A stretch of 64,000 bases of DNA, from positions 40,611 through 104,610 of the forward strand of contig CAZMRF010000007.1 of NCBI GenBank assembly GCA_964568735.1. The letters run 5' to 3'. Positions within the stretch are counted from its first letter, which is position 1. Each line of letters opens with the position of its first letter. A model generated the notes under the pieces. The model was not told the DNA's origin, did no database searches, and worked only from the letters and a program-made list of their open reading frames with translations. The DNA is from CAZMRF01 sp964568735. Lineage in GTDB: Bacteria; Acidobacteriota; Polarisedimenticolia; JACPZX01. Positions 62,945 through 64,000 of the stretch are shown in pieces. A program made the translations under genes and the position numbers.

Positions 62945-63000
62945 TGCTCTCCACCTACTGCCTTGTCGCCTAGACACCATGACTTCGGTGGGAGTGCGAA

Positions 63001-63089
63001 GCTGACCTCCGGTCGTATCGCGGGTTAGCCTCGGAAGGCCAGAGCCGCACGTTGGTCGTGCAAACCACCAACTTCAGCCGGAGGTCAGC
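63001..63089 (+). promoter_or_regulatory. Inverted repeat that would hide the IS110 transposase ribosome site
   Basis: GCTGACCTCCGG (63001-63012) and CCGGAGGTCAGC (63078-63089) are perfect 12-bp complements. The right arm contains the GGAGG ribosome site six bases before the ATG at 63091. Read-through transcripts starting outside the IS could fold and block translation. The enclosed 65 nt, in the left-end non-coding region of an IS110 element, may also belong to its guide (bridge) RNA. Confidence 0.5.
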
Positions 63090-63090
63090 C

Positions 63091-64000
63091 ATGGACAAGC
63101 CTACCACCCTTTTCGTCGGTCTCGACGTCCACAAGGAGTCCATCTCGGTCGCCCACGCTTACGAGGACCGCAACAGCGAGGTCACCTTCGTCGGCCCCAT
63201 CGGAACCCGCCAGTGCGACATCGATAAGCTCGTCCGGCGGCTCCAATCGAAGGCTCCGAGGCTTCTGTTCGCCTACGAGGCCGGCCCCTGCGGCTTCGTG
63301 CTCCATCGCTACCTCACTGGCAAGGGTCTCGACTGCCGCGTCATCGCTCCCTCCCTCATTCCGAAGAAGCCCGGCGACCGCATCAAGACCGACCGCCGCG
63401 ACGCCGTCGAGCTCGCACGCTTGCTCCGTTCCGGCGACCTCAACCCCGTCTACGTCCCGTCGATCGAGGACGAAGCCATCCGGGACCTCTCGCGCGCCCG
63501 CGAGGACAGCGTGAAGGACCTGAAGGCCGCGAAGCTCCGGCTGAAGTCCTTCCTACTCCGTCTCGGCATCACTTACGAGGGCCGCGCCGACTGGAACGCC
63601 GCGCACCAGCGCTATCTCGCCCGCGTCGTGTGCCCGACTCCCGTCCAGCAGATCGTCTTTCAGGAGTACCTCCACGCCGTCACCGAGATCTCGGAGAGGC
63701 TCAAGCGGCTCGAAGCCGAGCTCCGGGAGCATTCCTCCTCCTGGCGCTTGTCGCCTCTCGTCGAAGCCTACCAGGCCTTGCGGGGCGTGCAGGACACCGT
63801 CGCCATCACCACCGCCGCCGAGCTCGGCGACATCACCCGCTTCGACTCCCCCCGGCAGCTCGCCGCCTTCGTCGGTCTCATCCCGAGCGTGCACGCTACC
63901 GGCAACTCCCGACGCCTCGGTTCCATCACCAAGGCCGGCAACTCTCACGCCCGTCGCGTCCTCGTCGAAGGCGCCTGGGCCTACCGTCATCCCGCCAAGG
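63091..64000 (+). mobile_element. IS110-family transposase gene, 3' end beyond window
   Basis: ATG at 63091 opens a frame that is still open at base 64000 (303 residues seen). The DEDD tetrad of the RuvC-like domain is Asp12 (FVGLDVHKES), Glu63 (YEAGPCG), Asp101 and Asp104 (KTDRRDAVELARLL). The Tnp_20 domain begins near LRGVQDTVAITTAAELGDI and carries the conserved Ser in VHATGNSRR. IS110 elements insert without terminal inverted repeats, using an element-encoded bridge RNA. The left end probably lies between 62974 and 63000, at the remnant of a cassette boundary. Confidence 0.92.

Larger units (their letters stand above)
55495..62974 (-). mobile_element. Integron gene-cassette array (eight leftward cassettes, seven attC sites, no integrase in window)
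   Basis: Every gene here points left and is followed at its 3' end by a palindromic attC site with R'' and R' boxes. Three cassettes begin with bases exactly complementary to their own R'' box: the lipoprotein cassette TTGGGC, the TIR-like cassette TTAGAC and the membrane-protein cassette TTGGGC. This is what excision and integration through a circular cassette require. The stretch is visibly less GC-rich than the surrounding genes. The left end is a cassette without its own attC, next to the RND pump gene. The right end is interrupted at 62968-62974 beside an IS110-family gene. Integrase orientation rules place any intI to the right of the window. Confidence 0.92.

Noticed and set aside
62576..63028. 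Rightward open frame opposite the HNH gene
   Set aside because: The opposite strand encodes a full HNH motif with zinc cysteines; the rightward product has no recognisable feature.
1..64000. tRNA, rRNA and riboswitch genes
   Set aside because: Reading both strands showed no cloverleaf with T-loop GTTCRA, no rRNA blocks and no recognised riboswitch core; short or divergent ones could be missed by eye.

Overview
This window looks like a chromosomal segment from a GC-rich, diderm, environmental bacterium. The diderm call rests on lgt with lipobox-bearing proteins, an RND efflux pair and many secreted beta-propeller proteins. The secreted proteins, with FN3-like C-terminal modules and thrombospondin type-3 repeats, recall Acidobacteriota or neighbouring phyla. 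That assignment is an inference, because no rRNA or other marker gene is present. No tRNA or rRNA gene was seen.

Layout. 1-2060: truncated secreted M36 metallopeptidase. 2220-8841: four multi-pass membrane proteins, two of them tandem paralogues, plus a UbiA-family prenyltransferase; probably lipid-linked glycan or lipid work. 8851-11583: a small accessory patch with a DUF4258 protein, a ribbon-helix-helix-like protein and a complete AbiEi/AbiEii toxin-antitoxin pair with a readable promoter and operator. 11598-17141: lipoproteins, a GT-C enzyme and lgt. 17175-19426: a lipase-foldase-like chaperone translationally coupled to a secreted protein that is not a lipase. 19642-24529: TauE/SafE exporter, secreted RidA, membrane parts of a proton-translocating transhydrogenase (pntA2-pntB) and an APC permease. 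24758-45718: large secreted propeller and collagen-like proteins, a Ser/Thr kinase, CPBP protease, amidohydrolase, LemA with an M48 peptidase, an MFS carrier and a GntR regulator. 45836-55457: a GT-C enzyme, Fpg-type glycosylase, exported methyltransferase, M28 peptidase and an RND adaptor/pump pair.

55495-62974 is the most interesting part: an integron gene-cassette array. Seven attC sites (56187, 56801, 57569, 58731, 59832, 61680, 62362) separate eight cassettes, all transcribed leftwards, and no integrase gene lies in the window. In several cassettes the first bases match the reverse complement of that cassette's own R'' box, as integron recombination requires. The cargo looks like anti-phage defence: a two-gene CBASS-like unit (CD-NTase plus Cap15-like effector), a TIR protein, a protein with a winged helix and a TIR/deoxyribosyltransferase-like domain, a candidate HEPN RNase and an HNH nuclease. 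There are also a lipoprotein cassette, a membrane-anchored unknown and a frameshifted gene. An IS110-family transposase gene cut by the right edge abuts the remnant of the next cassette boundary. By cassette orientation, any integrase gene should lie to the right of this IS.

Two unlinked inverted-repeat elements (20457-20567 and 35876-35987) share a layout and an internal motif but have different 20-bp perfect stems. They may be an undescribed structured repeat or RNA.
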